NCBI RefSeq assembly: GCF_000821085.1
Contig: NZ_CCXR01000001.1
Coordinates: 1,943,001 to 2,007,000, forward strand
Length of the DNA stretch: 64,000 nucleotides
Reading direction: 5' to 3'
Origin: Bacillus sp. B-jedd
GTDB lineage: Bacteria > Bacillota > Bacilli > Bacillales > Cytobacillaceae
The translations under genes and the position numbers were made by a program. Of the stretch, positions 27,511 through 36,846 are shown one piece after another. Numbering within the stretch: position 1 is the stretch's first letter; each line of letters opens with the position of its first letter. Below the pieces are notes generated by a model. That model did not search any database. It worked only from the letters and a program-made list of their open reading frames with translations, and had not been told where the DNA came from.

Positions 27511-30063
27511 ATGAGTCAAATTGAATCCGCATTACAAGATATTTTCAACGAACCCCTAAAAGACGGAGAACTGCGAAAAATTGTGTTCTGGGTGGACAAG
27601 GACGAAGAATTTATTGAAGAAATTGAGCAATTGACGATTGCTGGTGTTAAAGTCCAAACATTATCGGATAACAACCAATTCTACATGAAGCATTTATTAG
27701 AGGAAGAAGATCCGACTTCTTCTTATTTAATCTATACGAATGTGGAGTTAGGTGTAGAGGACAACTGGCTGGCGGATACGGTGTTGTATTCGAAGACGTT
27801 TTTTGCAGATCGGGTGTCTCTTCTATTGAGTGAGCTTCACATTGACCCATCACTTAGAGCGACCGTTAAAAAGCATGAACGATTCTTTAATAACAAAGAA
27901 CGATTCCGCAAATTCAAGGCATTTGGCATCGAATCTTATACAGAAGAAACGATCGAACTGGCGATCATGAGTGTTCTTTGCAACGTGAAGACTCCTGATT
28001 TTGAAGCGGTGTTAAAAACGGTGCTAATGGATACGCTGGATGATAACGACAACAAGTATTTGTCGCTAATGGAGCGATTCTTTGAACTTGACGTGTTTTG
28101 GGCATATGTGGCGAATCATTACGGCTACGAGCGTGAAACGAAGACGTTGAAGACGCTGTTCATTCATTTAACGGTGACAGCGTTCAATCATTCCGTGAGC
28201 GAAAATTATTTGATGGCAGTGCAAGATTTTATTGCCGAACGAAACAAAGCGAATGCATTGGTATTCATCGACCATTGGATGCACCACAAAACGGATTACA
28301 CAGTTTTTGATGAATATGCCGAAATGGTTGAACAAGAAATCCAGTTGTCGGGCCTATTGCAAACTGTTCCGATTGATGAATTCAAGCAGGCGGATACATT
28401 CCCGTATATCGACAAGGCAATCATCATTCATATTGCTAATAGCTTGATGGAGAAGCTGGAAGATTATGAGGAATACACAAAGCTCATTAAGCTGAGACGA
28501 GCGAAGCATTATTACGAAAAATATGCATCCGTATACGAAGCCCTCTATTATACGGTGAAGATGCATGAATTCCATAAAGAACATCAGCAAGGCATTCCAC
28601 AGGGTCGGGCAATCGACCTGTTTGATGCGTATCGTAAAGAATATCACGTCATGGATACATACTACCGCAAGTTTTACGTTGCGTACGATGAAGAAAGCAA
28701 CCACGAATTATTGAAAAAGCTGAAAGAGCTTGTGGAACATCTGTATACGAATTGGTTTATGGGAGAGTTGAGTTCGCATTGGTCACAAGCGGTGAAAGCG
28801 GAAATGACCGAAGAATGGTCGCTTCCTGGCGTACAAAATCAGCAAGCGTTTTATTCATCCATTGTCGCACCGCATATTCGTAATGGCGATCGTGTCTTTG
28901 TCATCATTTCGGATGCGATGAGATATGAAGTGGGTGTTGAACTTGCAGAACGGTTGAACTCTGAAACGATGGGTGTCTGTGACATGCAGACGATGCTTGG
29001 GGTTGTGCCATCTGTCACTAAGCTTGGAATGGCCTCATTGCTTCCACATAGAAGTCTTGATTTTGACGAAAACGGCCGTGTACTTGTCGACGGTAAAGAT
29101 TCAGCGGGACTTGAAAATCGTAAGAAAATTATTGAGTCCTTTGTTGAAGAGAGCATTGCCGTTCATTTCCAAGAAGTGTTGGCAATGAATAAGGCAGGAA
29201 GACGTGAAACGTTTAAAGGGAAGAAATTGGTTTATCTCTATCATGATACGATTGATGCAATGGGCGACAAAGCTTCAACGGAAATTTACACATTTAATGC
29301 AGTGGAGACAGCGTTAAATCAGTTGTACGATTTGGTGAAAATCATTCGGGATGATTTAAGTGGAACGAACATTTATATTACTGCTGATCATGGCTTCCTC
29401 TATCAGCGAGATGCACTGGAAGAGAGCGATAAGATTGGCAATGAAATAGTTGATGCGGTTGAAGTGAAGCGTCGTTATGTACTTTCAAAAGATAAACGTG
29501 ATGTTTCGGGACAACTGACAATAGACCTCTCTTCCGTTGTGAAAAATAAACATCAGTTTACTGCCTATGTACCGAATGGTACGATTCGTAATCGAATGCA
29601 AGGTACTGGCGTGAACTTTGTGCATGGTGGGGCAAGTTTGCAGGAAGTTGTTGTTCCGTTAGTTGCCTTTAAAAACAAACGGGCAGGACAAAGAGGTTCC
29701 CAAGTCATCCAAAAGGTTGATGTTAGGCTCACAAGTACAACACGCAAAATTACGAATAGCATATTCAACTTGGATTTCTTCCAAACCGAAAAAGTGGAAG
29801 ACAAGATGATCCCTCGAACAGTTGTCATTTACATGGCTGATGCAGAAGGGAATGTTTTATCAAATGAAGAAACAATTATCGGTGATCGTTCGTTTGATAA
29901 TCCTGCCGATCGGACTTTTAAGTTACAATTTGTACTGAAAAGTATTTCGTATGATCGTAACAAGATGTATTACTTAATGATAAAAGATACGGAAACGGGC
30001 GTTGTGACTGAAAAAGTACCGTTTTCCATCAATTTAGGAATCGTGAGTGATTTTGATTTTTAA
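27511..30063 (+). CDS. pglZ: BREX phosphatase-like protein PglZ
   Basis: 850 aa from ATG 27511, whose ribosome binding site GGTGAGG is well spaced; other starts (27493, 27505) are too close. The PglZ core of the alkaline phosphatase superfamily shows 'ISDAMRYE' (466-473) and 'ADHGF' (625-629), expected metal-binding and catalytic residues. The N-terminal half is helical and binds partner proteins in studied systems. PglZ is a core BREX component with a conserved metal site; its substrate is still debated. In the operon it lies 17 bases before brxL. Confidence 0.95.
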   Translation: MSQIESALQDIFNEPLKDGELRKIVFWVDKDEEFIEEIEQLTIAGVKVQTLSDNNQFYMKHLLEEEDPTSSYLIYTNVELGVEDNWLADTVLYSKTFFADRVSLLLSELHIDPSLRATVKKHERFFNNKERFRKFKAFGIESYTEETIELAIMSVLCNVKTPDFEAVLKTVLMDTLDDNDNKYLSLMERFFELDVFWAYVANHYGYERETKTLKTLFIHLTVTAFNHSVSENYLMAVQDFIAERNKANALVFIDHWMHHKTDYTVFDEYAEMVEQEIQLSGLLQTVPIDEFKQADTFPYIDKAIIIHIANSLMEKLEDYEEYTKLIKLRRAKHYYEKYASVYEALYYTVKMHEFHKEHQQGIPQGRAIDLFDAYRKEYHVMDTYYRKFYVAYDEESNHELLKKLKELVEHLYTNWFMGELSSHWSQAVKAEMTEEWSLPGVQNQQAFYSSIVAPHIRNGDRVFVIISDAMRYEVGVELAERLNSETMGVCDMQTMLGVVPSVTKLGMASLLPHRSLDFDENGRVLVDGKDSAGLENRKKIIESFVEESIAVHFQEVLAMNKAGRRETFKGKKLVYLYHDTIDAMGDKASTEIYTFNAVETALNQLYDLVKIIRDDLSGTNIYITADHGFLYQRDALEESDKIGNEIVDAVEVKRRYVLSKDKRDVSGQLTIDLSSVVKNKHQFTAYVPNGTIRNRMQGTGVNFVHGGASLQEVVVPLVAFKNKRAGQRGSQVIQKVDVRLTSTTRKITNSIFNLDFFQTEKVEDKMIPRTVVIYMADAEGNVLSNEETIIGDRSFDNPADRTFKLQFVLKSISYDRNKMYYLMIKDTETGVVTEKVPFSINLGIVSDFDF

Positions 30064-30079
30064 TTGAGGGGGTGTAATT

Positions 30080-32137
30080 GTGGGAGAGAGTGTGGAAGAG
30101 GCGTTGACGTTGGATCTCGATAAAAAGTTGAATGAAGCCTTTGCTGGTCGTGTTGTCCGTAAAGACTTGACGAAGTTGATTAAAGAAGGGGCAAATGTGC
30201 CTGTCTATGTGCTGGAATACTTACTTGGTATGTATGCGGCCACGGACGACGAAGAAAGCATCCAAGAGGGTGTTGAGCGTGTTAAAAAGATCCTTTCCGA
30301 TAACTTCGTCCGTCCAGACGAGGCAGAAAAGATTAAATCACGCATTCGGGAGCTGGGGCAGTATTCCATTATTGATAAAGTGACTGTGGCACTAAATCCA
30401 AAGTTGGATCAGTATGAAGCTGAATTTTCCAATTTAGGGTTGAAAGGCGTTCCTGTACCTTCTAACTTCGTGAAAGAATATGACAAACTTCTTGTCGGCG
30501 GAATTTGGTGTATGGTTAAAATTGATTATTATTACGATGAAGAGGCTCGGAATATCAATCCGTTCAGTGTAAGTACCCTACAGCCAATTCAAATGCCAAA
30601 TATGGATATCAAGGAAGTGTTTGAAGGTCGGAAGCAATTTACGAAGGACGAATGGATTGATGTGTTGATTCGTTCCACTGGAATGGAGCCCACACAGTTG
30701 GAAGAGCGAGTGAAGTGGCATCTTTTGTTACGACTCGTTCCACTGGTTGAAAATAACTTTAACATGTGTGAACTTGGACCCCGTGGGACAGGGAAATCCC
30801 ATGTCTATAAAGAGATTTCCCCTAACTCCATCTTAGTGTCGGGTGGTCAATCTACTGTTGCAAATCTTTTCTACAACATGTCAACTCGAAAAATTGGATT
30901 GGTTGGCATGTGGGATTGCGTCGCTTTTGATGAAGTAGCGGGTATTCGCTTTAAAGATAAAGATGGTATTCAAATCATGAAGGACTACATGGCATCAGGC
31001 TCATTTGCTAGAGGAAAAGAAGAGAAAAATGCTTCTGCCTCCATGGTGTTTGTCGGGAATATCAACCAAAGTGTTGATGTACTGCTAAAGACATCACATC
31101 TGTTTGCTCCATTCCCCGAAGAAATGGCGAATGATACGGCATTCTTCGATCGGATGCATTATTATATGCCTGGTTGGGAAATTCCGAAAATGAGACCTGC
31201 TTTTTTTACCGATAAGTACGGATTCATCGTTGATTATATCGCTGAATTCTTTAGGGAAATGCGAAAGCGTTCATTTGCTGATTCAATCGACCGATATTTT
31301 AAGCTCGGCAACAATTTGAATCAACGGGATACAGTAGCTGTTCGCAAGACAGTATCAGGCATGGTGAAACTCATATATCCGCATGGTGTATACACGAAAG
31401 AAGACATCGAAGAAATCATTAAGTATGCATTGGAAGGTCGCCGTCGTGTCAAAGAACAGCTAAAGAAGATCGGTGGTATGGAGTTTTACGATGTCATGTT
31501 CTCTTATATAGATAAGGAAACTTTAGAAGAGGAGTATGTTTCCGTTCCAGAACAAGGGGGCGGAAAACTCATTCCAGAGGGCATGGGCAAGCCAGGACAT
31601 GTCTATGTGGTCGGACATGGCAACTCAGGGATGATTGGTGTGTATAAGCTTGAAAACCAGGTTGTAAGTGGAACAGGGAAATTTGATAAGTCGGGGGTTG
31701 GCTCTTCTCGTGAAGCAAGAGAAAGTTTAGACACTGCATTCCGTTTCTTTACAGCTAACAGCAAAAGTATTAGCAATACAATTAGCACAAAAACAAAAGA
31801 TTACCTTATGCATATTAGTGATCTTCAAGGCATTGGACTTACAGATGAACTGGCTATTGCTGAATTAATCGGGCTATGTTCGGGGGCGTTGGACAAGCCT
31901 GTCCAAGAAAGTACTGTAGTTATCGGCAATATGACTGTCGGTGGTACGATTGCAAAAGTAGAAGAATTTGCGAACGTCTTGCAAGTATGTGTAGATGCAG
32001 GGGCCAAAAAGGTGTTAATACCAGCGTCATCGGTTATGGATTTGCAAACAGTTCCACCTGATTTGTTAGTCAAAGTGCAACCAGTGTTTTATGCGGATCC
32101 GATTGATGCGGTGTTTAAGGCATTGGGGGTAAGTTGA
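30080..32137 (+). CDS. brxL: BREX Lon-like protein BrxL
   Basis: 685 aa; GTG start with GAGGGGGTG upstream. The N-terminal part is DUF4357/BREX-type, then a AAA+ module with Walker A 'GPRGTGKS' (233-240) and 'VAFDEVAG' as Walker B. The C-terminal third (about 500-685) is Lon-protease-like ('GHVYVVGHGNSGMIGVYKL'). Despite this resemblance, BrxL acts as a DNA-translocating ATPase in studied systems. It is the last core gene of type 1 BREX. Together with brxA, brxB, brxC, pglX and pglZ it makes the set complete. One base separates its stop codon from the ATG of the next, broken gene. Confidence 0.95.
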   Translation: MGESVEEALTLDLDKKLNEAFAGRVVRKDLTKLIKEGANVPVYVLEYLLGMYAATDDEESIQEGVERVKKILSDNFVRPDEAEKIKSRIRELGQYSIIDKVTVALNPKLDQYEAEFSNLGLKGVPVPSNFVKEYDKLLVGGIWCMVKIDYYYDEEARNINPFSVSTLQPIQMPNMDIKEVFEGRKQFTKDEWIDVLIRSTGMEPTQLEERVKWHLLLRLVPLVENNFNMCELGPRGTGKSHVYKEISPNSILVSGGQSTVANLFYNMSTRKIGLVGMWDCVAFDEVAGIRFKDKDGIQIMKDYMASGSFARGKEEKNASASMVFVGNINQSVDVLLKTSHLFAPFPEEMANDTAFFDRMHYYMPGWEIPKMRPAFFTDKYGFIVDYIAEFFREMRKRSFADSIDRYFKLGNNLNQRDTVAVRKTVSGMVKLIYPHGVYTKEDIEEIIKYALEGRRRVKEQLKKIGGMEFYDVMFSYIDKETLEEEYVSVPEQGGGKLIPEGMGKPGHVYVVGHGNSGMIGVYKLENQVVSGTGKFDKSGVGSSREARESLDTAFRFFTANSKSISNTISTKTKDYLMHISDLQGIGLTDELAIAELIGLCSGALDKPVQESTVVIGNMTVGGTIAKVEEFANVLQVCVDAGAKKVLIPASSVMDLQTVPPDLLVKVQPVFYADPIDAVFKALGVS

Positions 32138-32138
32138 T

Positions 32139-32915
32139 ATGACAGGTTATTTATATCATTACACCAGTGTAGAAACCTTAGCACTTATTTTAAAGTATAG
32201 GAAGGACAATTCGCTTTATTAACCTCTCTGTAGTAGATGACATGGAAGAACAAAATACAGAAGACTTCGGGGATTTTGGTCGATATTGCTTCGTCAGTTG
32301 TTGGACAAAAGATGGTAGGGAATCTATACCATTGTGGAATATGTATACACCTCAAATGTCAGGTGTTAGAATTCGCTTGCCTGAGTATCCTTTTGATACC
32401 GAGATATTACCAGCGAATAAGGAAGGGGTAAAGGAAGACATTACCTATGATAAGGGCTTGTTGTCTCTACAACAAAATAATGATGTAATTGTTATGCCTT
32501 ATAGAGCACAGCTTATAAGCGTCACATATACAGAAGATGAATCATTATTAAATCCAAAAAATCGTGACAGGATTAGGTCAAATATAACTATTACTACAGA
32601 AAACATGGGGGAATTCAAAAGGGCCTCGTGGAGTTTTCAAAAAGAGTATAGATATAAATTGCATATTCTTCCGTTCACATTGAAAGAACTAGATATGATG
32701 TTGAGGACTGGAATTGACCAGATAGTGAAAAGTTACGGAATCATATTCTTCCGATAACTCATATTGATTTGCATTTGAATGAAGAGTTATTTAAGGATAT
32801 GGAAATACTTTTTGGTCCGAAAATATCAGAAGCCCAGAAAATTATTGTTGAGAATTTGGTTGAGAAGTATAATCCGAGTGCAAATATCCTAAAAAGTTCA
32901 TTAAGAATAAAGTAA
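32139..32915 (+). pseudogene. DUF2971-like protein gene with two frameshifts
   Basis: The ATG at 32139 opens 'TGYLYHYTSVETLALILKYRK', the usual start of DUF2971 proteins. The frame breaks near 32200; dropping one G (at about 32201) restores 'TIRFINLSVVDDMEE', and the frame then continues through 'YCFVSCWTKDGRESIPLW' to about 32730. There the frame shifts again, at AAAA 32728-32731; adding one A restores 'LRNHILPITHIDL' to TAA 32913-32915. With both changes the protein would be about 258 aa. DUF2971 genes occur beside defence systems; the function is unknown. Two single-base errors point to decay or sequencing error. Confidence 0.75.
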
Positions 32916-32938
32916 CTTATCAATATTAGTCACATGTA

Positions 32939-32965
32939 GGGTTGGGAGAAATCCCAACCTTTTTA
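32939..32965 (+). terminator. Terminator of the BREX operon
   Basis: GGTTGGGA (32940-32947) pairs with TCCCAACC (32952-32959) around a GAAA loop, followed by five T. Confidence 0.9.
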
Positions 32966-33074
32966 GCTAAAAAACTTTATAAAAATAAATATAGTTCAGG
33001 CGCAATTCGGTAACACCGCTCGATTATTTTGTTTCACGATTTGTTCCGCTACTTCTATGCGATTGAAATAAAAA

Positions 33075-33122
33075 GGGGGCGACGGTTTTTGTTTGCCAAC
33101 CGGCAAACTGTGAACCGTCCCC
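33075..33122. repeat. REP-like palindrome (GACGGTT type)
   Basis: GTTTGCC (33091-33097) pairs with GGCAAAC (33102-33108) around AACC. GACGGTT (33081-33087) pairs with AACCGTC (33113-33119) across a small internal loop, with GGGG/CCCC outside. A third type of palindromic element, between the BREX and Wadjet operons. Confidence 0.6.
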
Positions 33123-33407
33123 ACTATGCTTCATTGCCCACTTTCATAAGAATTGAAGCAACGATATTATAAATCCTTTTAGATTTCTAATATATCATTC
33201 ATCAATGTATCTGCAATTACATCTTCTGCCGTCTATTTTCGGTTATTTTAGTCCGTCACTAACAATTCAATAATAAATGTATGTATTTTCGATTTTTGTA
33301 TAAGTATATAATTTCATATTCCATTTAGGCATATAATCTTATAAAGGATGGATAATTTTTTTCGGGATAGAGCTACGTCATTAGACGAAAAGAATCATTA
33401 AACAAAG

Positions 33408-33440
33408 AATAGAGCGATTTCAATCAGAAATCGCTCTATT
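33408..33440. terminator. Terminator-like hairpin
   Basis: A perfect 13-bp stem, AATAGAGCGATTT (33408-33420) with AAATCGCTCTATT (33428-33440), closes a 7-base loop. No proper T-run follows on either strand, so it may be a stability element rather than a terminator. Confidence 0.55.
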
Positions 33441-33478
33441 AAAAGTGTAAAATGATTCCTTTTAATTCCCTTTTATTC

Positions 33479-33745
33479 CTATAATATCTTCAACAAGAAC
33501 CTTACCCCAAAAAGTATTTCTTCTTCGATACAAGTATCCCCATTATTTAATCTTCTCCAATATAGAATTACATTTTCCCTAAATTCTCTTAAATTAGGGT
33601 ATTTTGATATATTTAAAAAAGTTTGGTTAGCTCTATGGATTTTACCGCTTACTCTTAACCTCAATATTATTGCTTCCTTTATAGCAAGTTGTTTTACAAA
33701 TAATCGATTGAATTATAAGAGTGTTCGCCATAATGGTTATATTAA
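33479..33745 (-). pseudogene. Decayed leftward coding remnant
   Basis: On the minus strand the frame ending at 33479 reads 'RVSGKIHRANQTFLNISKY' and 'NVILYWRRLNNGDTCIEE'. Upstream in the same frame it continues through stop codons ('PLWRTLL', 'FNRLFVKQLAIKEAII'). The text looks protein-like in composition but I do not recognise it. The 61-codon open part (33479-33664) starts at TTG with AGGAAG upstream and might still be translated. Confidence 0.3.
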
Positions 33746-34078
33746 GTATGCTTTTCTTAGATTTCTGGTAAATGGTCATTTTATAAAATATTATTTTCTG
33801 CAGCTAATTAATGATGTTTTCCATTTTTTGTTTACTCACAAATAAAGGAGTTTTAGGAAATTTATACTAAGATATGTTTTATAGCAGGCTAAGAGGCTGT
33901 TATAATTAAACTAGTAATTTTTAGAAAATGTTTTTTATGGGATATAAGAAACAGCAACTACTAAGACCCAACATAAACATACCATTCCGGATAAAGAAGT
34001 GAAAATTTATAGTTCACTAAAAAAATGAAACCGTTATCAAGCTATATGCCAGATCCGGTAATTGCGTTTTGAGAACAA

Positions 34079-34108
34079 AAAAATATACCAACGATAATTC
34101 TGAATAAT
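34079..34108 (+). promoter_or_regulatory. Possible promoter of the Wadjet operon
   Basis: TTGAGA (34079-34084), an 18-base spacer and GATAAT (34103-34108), about 23 bases before the first start codon. Reasonable but not certain. Confidence 0.4.
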
Positions 34109-34130
34109 TAAGTGTACAGAGGAGAATACA

Positions 34131-35642
34131 ATGAAGCTAGAACAAAGATTACTCCGACCCTTTACAAAAGCTAAATACCTAAGTGAAGAGAACTACAAAC
34201 GTTATACGGCGATTATTCACTATCTGTATCATCAGCATGAGGTATATTATGCTCCTCCATCTTTACCGAATTCTATACTGAATTTTATCAAGGAAAACGA
34301 TACCTTAGACTTCTTTATCGACTATGATCTTACTAAATTAGAAGCGGATTTAAATATGTTAGAAGGTTGGGGGAATGTCATTTCTCATCAAGATTCTGGG
34401 AATGTTAGTAGGATAGAAGATTTTAATCGTAGGAAATTACGGTATCAATGTACGCCTGAAACCATTGAGATTGAAAGGTTGTTCGAAAAACTAAATAGTC
34501 AAATTAATCGGGTGAAAGGTTCACTGGATTCTAATTTGGTGAATTCCCTCTCCAGTTTAATGATAGAGATAGAAACGTATAAAACAAAGTCTATTATGAG
34601 CAAAGAAGAAAGGAAAGAACTTAGCCAGCTTTGGAATCAAATTTTCGCTCAATTTGATAACCTACGAAAAGAGTCATCCGACTATCTAGGGATTATTCAT
34701 AGTAGGAACATCGATGATGCGATGCAAAACAAAGAAATAAGCGCATTTCGGCTGAAATTTACAGAGTATTTAACAAGTTTTATTATTACACTCCAAAGGA
34801 ATGTTCACATTATAGAGTATTCCATTGGTGAAATTGAAAAGGATCTCATCCATCGCGTCATAATAGCACTTATCACGGAGCATAAAGAGAAGCCTTCCTT
34901 GGATGAGCCTCTTTCAGAAGAAGAATATCAAGAAATCTATATGAATCAATGGAATGGCTTAAAGAAATGGTTCAAATACGATGAATACAATGAACGGTTT
35001 GTGGACTATCTATTGAAACAAACCAATGAAACTATTAGTCGTTTCACGAAATATTTGCAGCAAATCAGCGAACGAGACCAACAAATCAAAAGTCGTAAAA
35101 AGGATTTTGAACATATTGCCCGCTTATTCAAAAACGAAGAAAACTTAGGTTTGTGTCAAAAAAGTTTTGCTGCCATGACCAACGTTGAAAAACTTCACCA
35201 CTTTGTCTCACAAGCTAATCGGGAAGTCGATTCAGATAAATTTTTATATGACCATGAACCTGAAGTAGTAGCGATTAAAAGTGCAAAAGACATTAATGTA
35301 AGAAAGGAAAGGAAAAGAGCCTCCATAGAACCCACACCAGAGGATTTAATGGAGATTGAACGGTTACGAAGGCAAAAAGAATACGAGGAAAATGAAATAC
35401 AAAGGTTAGTCGAAAGAGGAACAGTCAAATTGTCCGAACTAGAAAATGTTCCACCTTTCATGAGAAAAATGTTATTGCAATGGATTAGTTACTCCAATGG
35501 AAGAGAAAAAATGAAAGGAAAAACTGACCAAGGCATACCGTATGTGCTGCAAATACAATCGGAAGACGACATTTCATTAAAATGTACAGATGGAATACTT
35601 ACAATGCCGGATTATGTCTTTGAATTTGGGGTGCAAAGATGA
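34131..35642 (+). CDS. jetA: Wadjet type II protein JetA (TIGR02677/DUF2397-like)
   Basis: 503 aa; ATG after GAGGAG. The start 'RPFTKAKYLSEENYKRYTA' is the winged-helix-like opening of this family, followed by long helices. JetA is the kleisin of the SMC-like Wadjet complex, which recognises and cleaves closed-circular DNA such as plasmids. Its stop overlaps jetB by 4 bases (ATGA). The assignment to type II rests on the family resemblance of all four genes (DUF2397, DUF2398, TIGR02680, DUF2399) rather than the DUF3375/DUF4194 set of type I. Confidence 0.88.
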   Translation: MKLEQRLLRPFTKAKYLSEENYKRYTAIIHYLYHQHEVYYAPPSLPNSILNFIKENDTLDFFIDYDLTKLEADLNMLEGWGNVISHQDSGNVSRIEDFNRRKLRYQCTPETIEIERLFEKLNSQINRVKGSLDSNLVNSLSSLMIEIETYKTKSIMSKEERKELSQLWNQIFAQFDNLRKESSDYLGIIHSRNIDDAMQNKEISAFRLKFTEYLTSFIITLQRNVHIIEYSIGEIEKDLIHRVIIALITEHKEKPSLDEPLSEEEYQEIYMNQWNGLKKWFKYDEYNERFVDYLLKQTNETISRFTKYLQQISERDQQIKSRKKDFEHIARLFKNEENLGLCQKSFAAMTNVEKLHHFVSQANREVDSDKFLYDHEPEVVAIKSAKDINVRKERKRASIEPTPEDLMEIERLRRQKEYEENEIQRLVERGTVKLSELENVPPFMRKMLLQWISYSNGREKMKGKTDQGIPYVLQIQSEDDISLKCTDGILTMPDYVFEFGVQR

Positions 35643-36835
35643 AAATAGATATTTTCCATGATGAAGAACTAGAATATGACAAGAAAAATCATGTAAAACC
35701 TGTTGTAAGGGAATGTATCTATGAATTAATGGAACGCTTCTGGGTATTAAAGGATAAAAACGAACAGCTGTTTTATCAAATTAAAGACAATGAAGTAGAG
35801 ATTAAAAAGTTCTTTCGAGATACCTTTCGTTACCGGTTAATATCCAATCATGATATGGTCAAAGTAGAAAAAATACCAGTGGTCCCACATTCTTGGATGG
35901 GGGAGAAGGAAGTTAAAAGCACACCCGTTTTTAAAAGCCAAATGGATTACGCTTTTTTCTTTTGGATTCTTGCCTTTCTGGAAGGGAAAAACGTCAATGA
36001 ACAATTTTCTTTAAAAAATATGTGTGACTACATTCAAATTCAAGAAGAAGGCAAATTGGTTTGGAAAGAAGGAGCTGGATATCAAAACCGGTTATCCTTA
36101 GTTCGAACCATGAAATACGCAGTAAAAATGGATTTAATAGAAGTACGAGATAAAGATGTAGAGGATTTTGCCGGGAACCACAATCATGATGTGTTATTTC
36201 AGCGAACACTTTATAGTTCTTACTTTATGAGACGCTTTAATGAGGATGTCACCAATTGGGAATCGTTATCTGACTTTATAGCCTATCTCCAAAAAGAAAA
36301 CACAGAAATGATAGATAGGAAACATCGTTATTATCGTCGCCTGTTTCTTGAGCCAATTGTCTATCATGACGAATTAACCCAAGATGAAATCGAGTATATC
36401 CGAAACTATTATGCGGGGGTAGACAACAACTTATACCGTTTTACCGACTACACCTTCGAACGATATAACCGTACATCCATGATAGTGAAGAATGAAGTTA
36501 ATATGGGTGAGAATGTCTTCCCAACGGAAAACATGAATACCAAACTGATTATGTTGTTTGCGAATTATATTCACCAGAGGTCATTTGCGTATCCGTTGGA
36601 TAAAAGGAACAAAATTGAATTAACCAAAACCGAATGTGATAGTATTCTCTCGGATTTAAAAAAGGAGTACCGTCAGTTCTGGACGAAAAAAATGCGACAA
36701 CAAGATGTAGAAGAAATACGGGGGACATTATTAAAGGAAATGAAGAATTGGAGTTTTGTTGATGAACAGGAAGATGGCACCCTGTTATTAAAAGAGGGGC
36801 TATTTCGATTTGTCGGTGATTACTTCTATCAATAG
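35639..36835 (+). CDS. jetB: Wadjet type II protein JetB (TIGR02678/DUF2398-like)
   Basis: 398 aa; ATG overlaps the jetA stop. It holds winged-helix-like parts ('FLEGKNVNEQFSLKNMCDYI', 'RLSLVRTMKYAVKMDLIEV') typical of a KITE subunit that bridges the kleisin and the SMC heads. Length fits the family. AGGAGG after its stop serves jetC. Confidence 0.88.
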   Translation: MKIDIFHDEELEYDKKNHVKPVVRECIYELMERFWVLKDKNEQLFYQIKDNEVEIKKFFRDTFRYRLISNHDMVKVEKIPVVPHSWMGEKEVKSTPVFKSQMDYAFFFWILAFLEGKNVNEQFSLKNMCDYIQIQEEGKLVWKEGAGYQNRLSLVRTMKYAVKMDLIEVRDKDVEDFAGNHNHDVLFQRTLYSSYFMRRFNEDVTNWESLSDFIAYLQKENTEMIDRKHRYYRRLFLEPIVYHDELTQDEIEYIRNYYAGVDNNLYRFTDYTFERYNRTSMIVKNEVNMGENVFPTENMNTKLIMLFANYIHQRSFAYPLDKRNKIELTKTECDSILSDLKKEYRQFWTKKMRQQDVEEIRGTLLKEMKNWSFVDEQEDGTLLLKEGLFRFVGDYFYQ

Positions 36836-36846
36836 GAGGAACCATA

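Larger units (their letters stand above)
33123..34078. other. AT-rich spacer between BREX and Wadjet
   Basis: No intact gene is supported over about 950 bases, apart from a decayed leftward frame (33479-33745) and a hairpin (33408-33440). The rest is AT-rich and full of stops in all frames. Confidence 0.4.
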
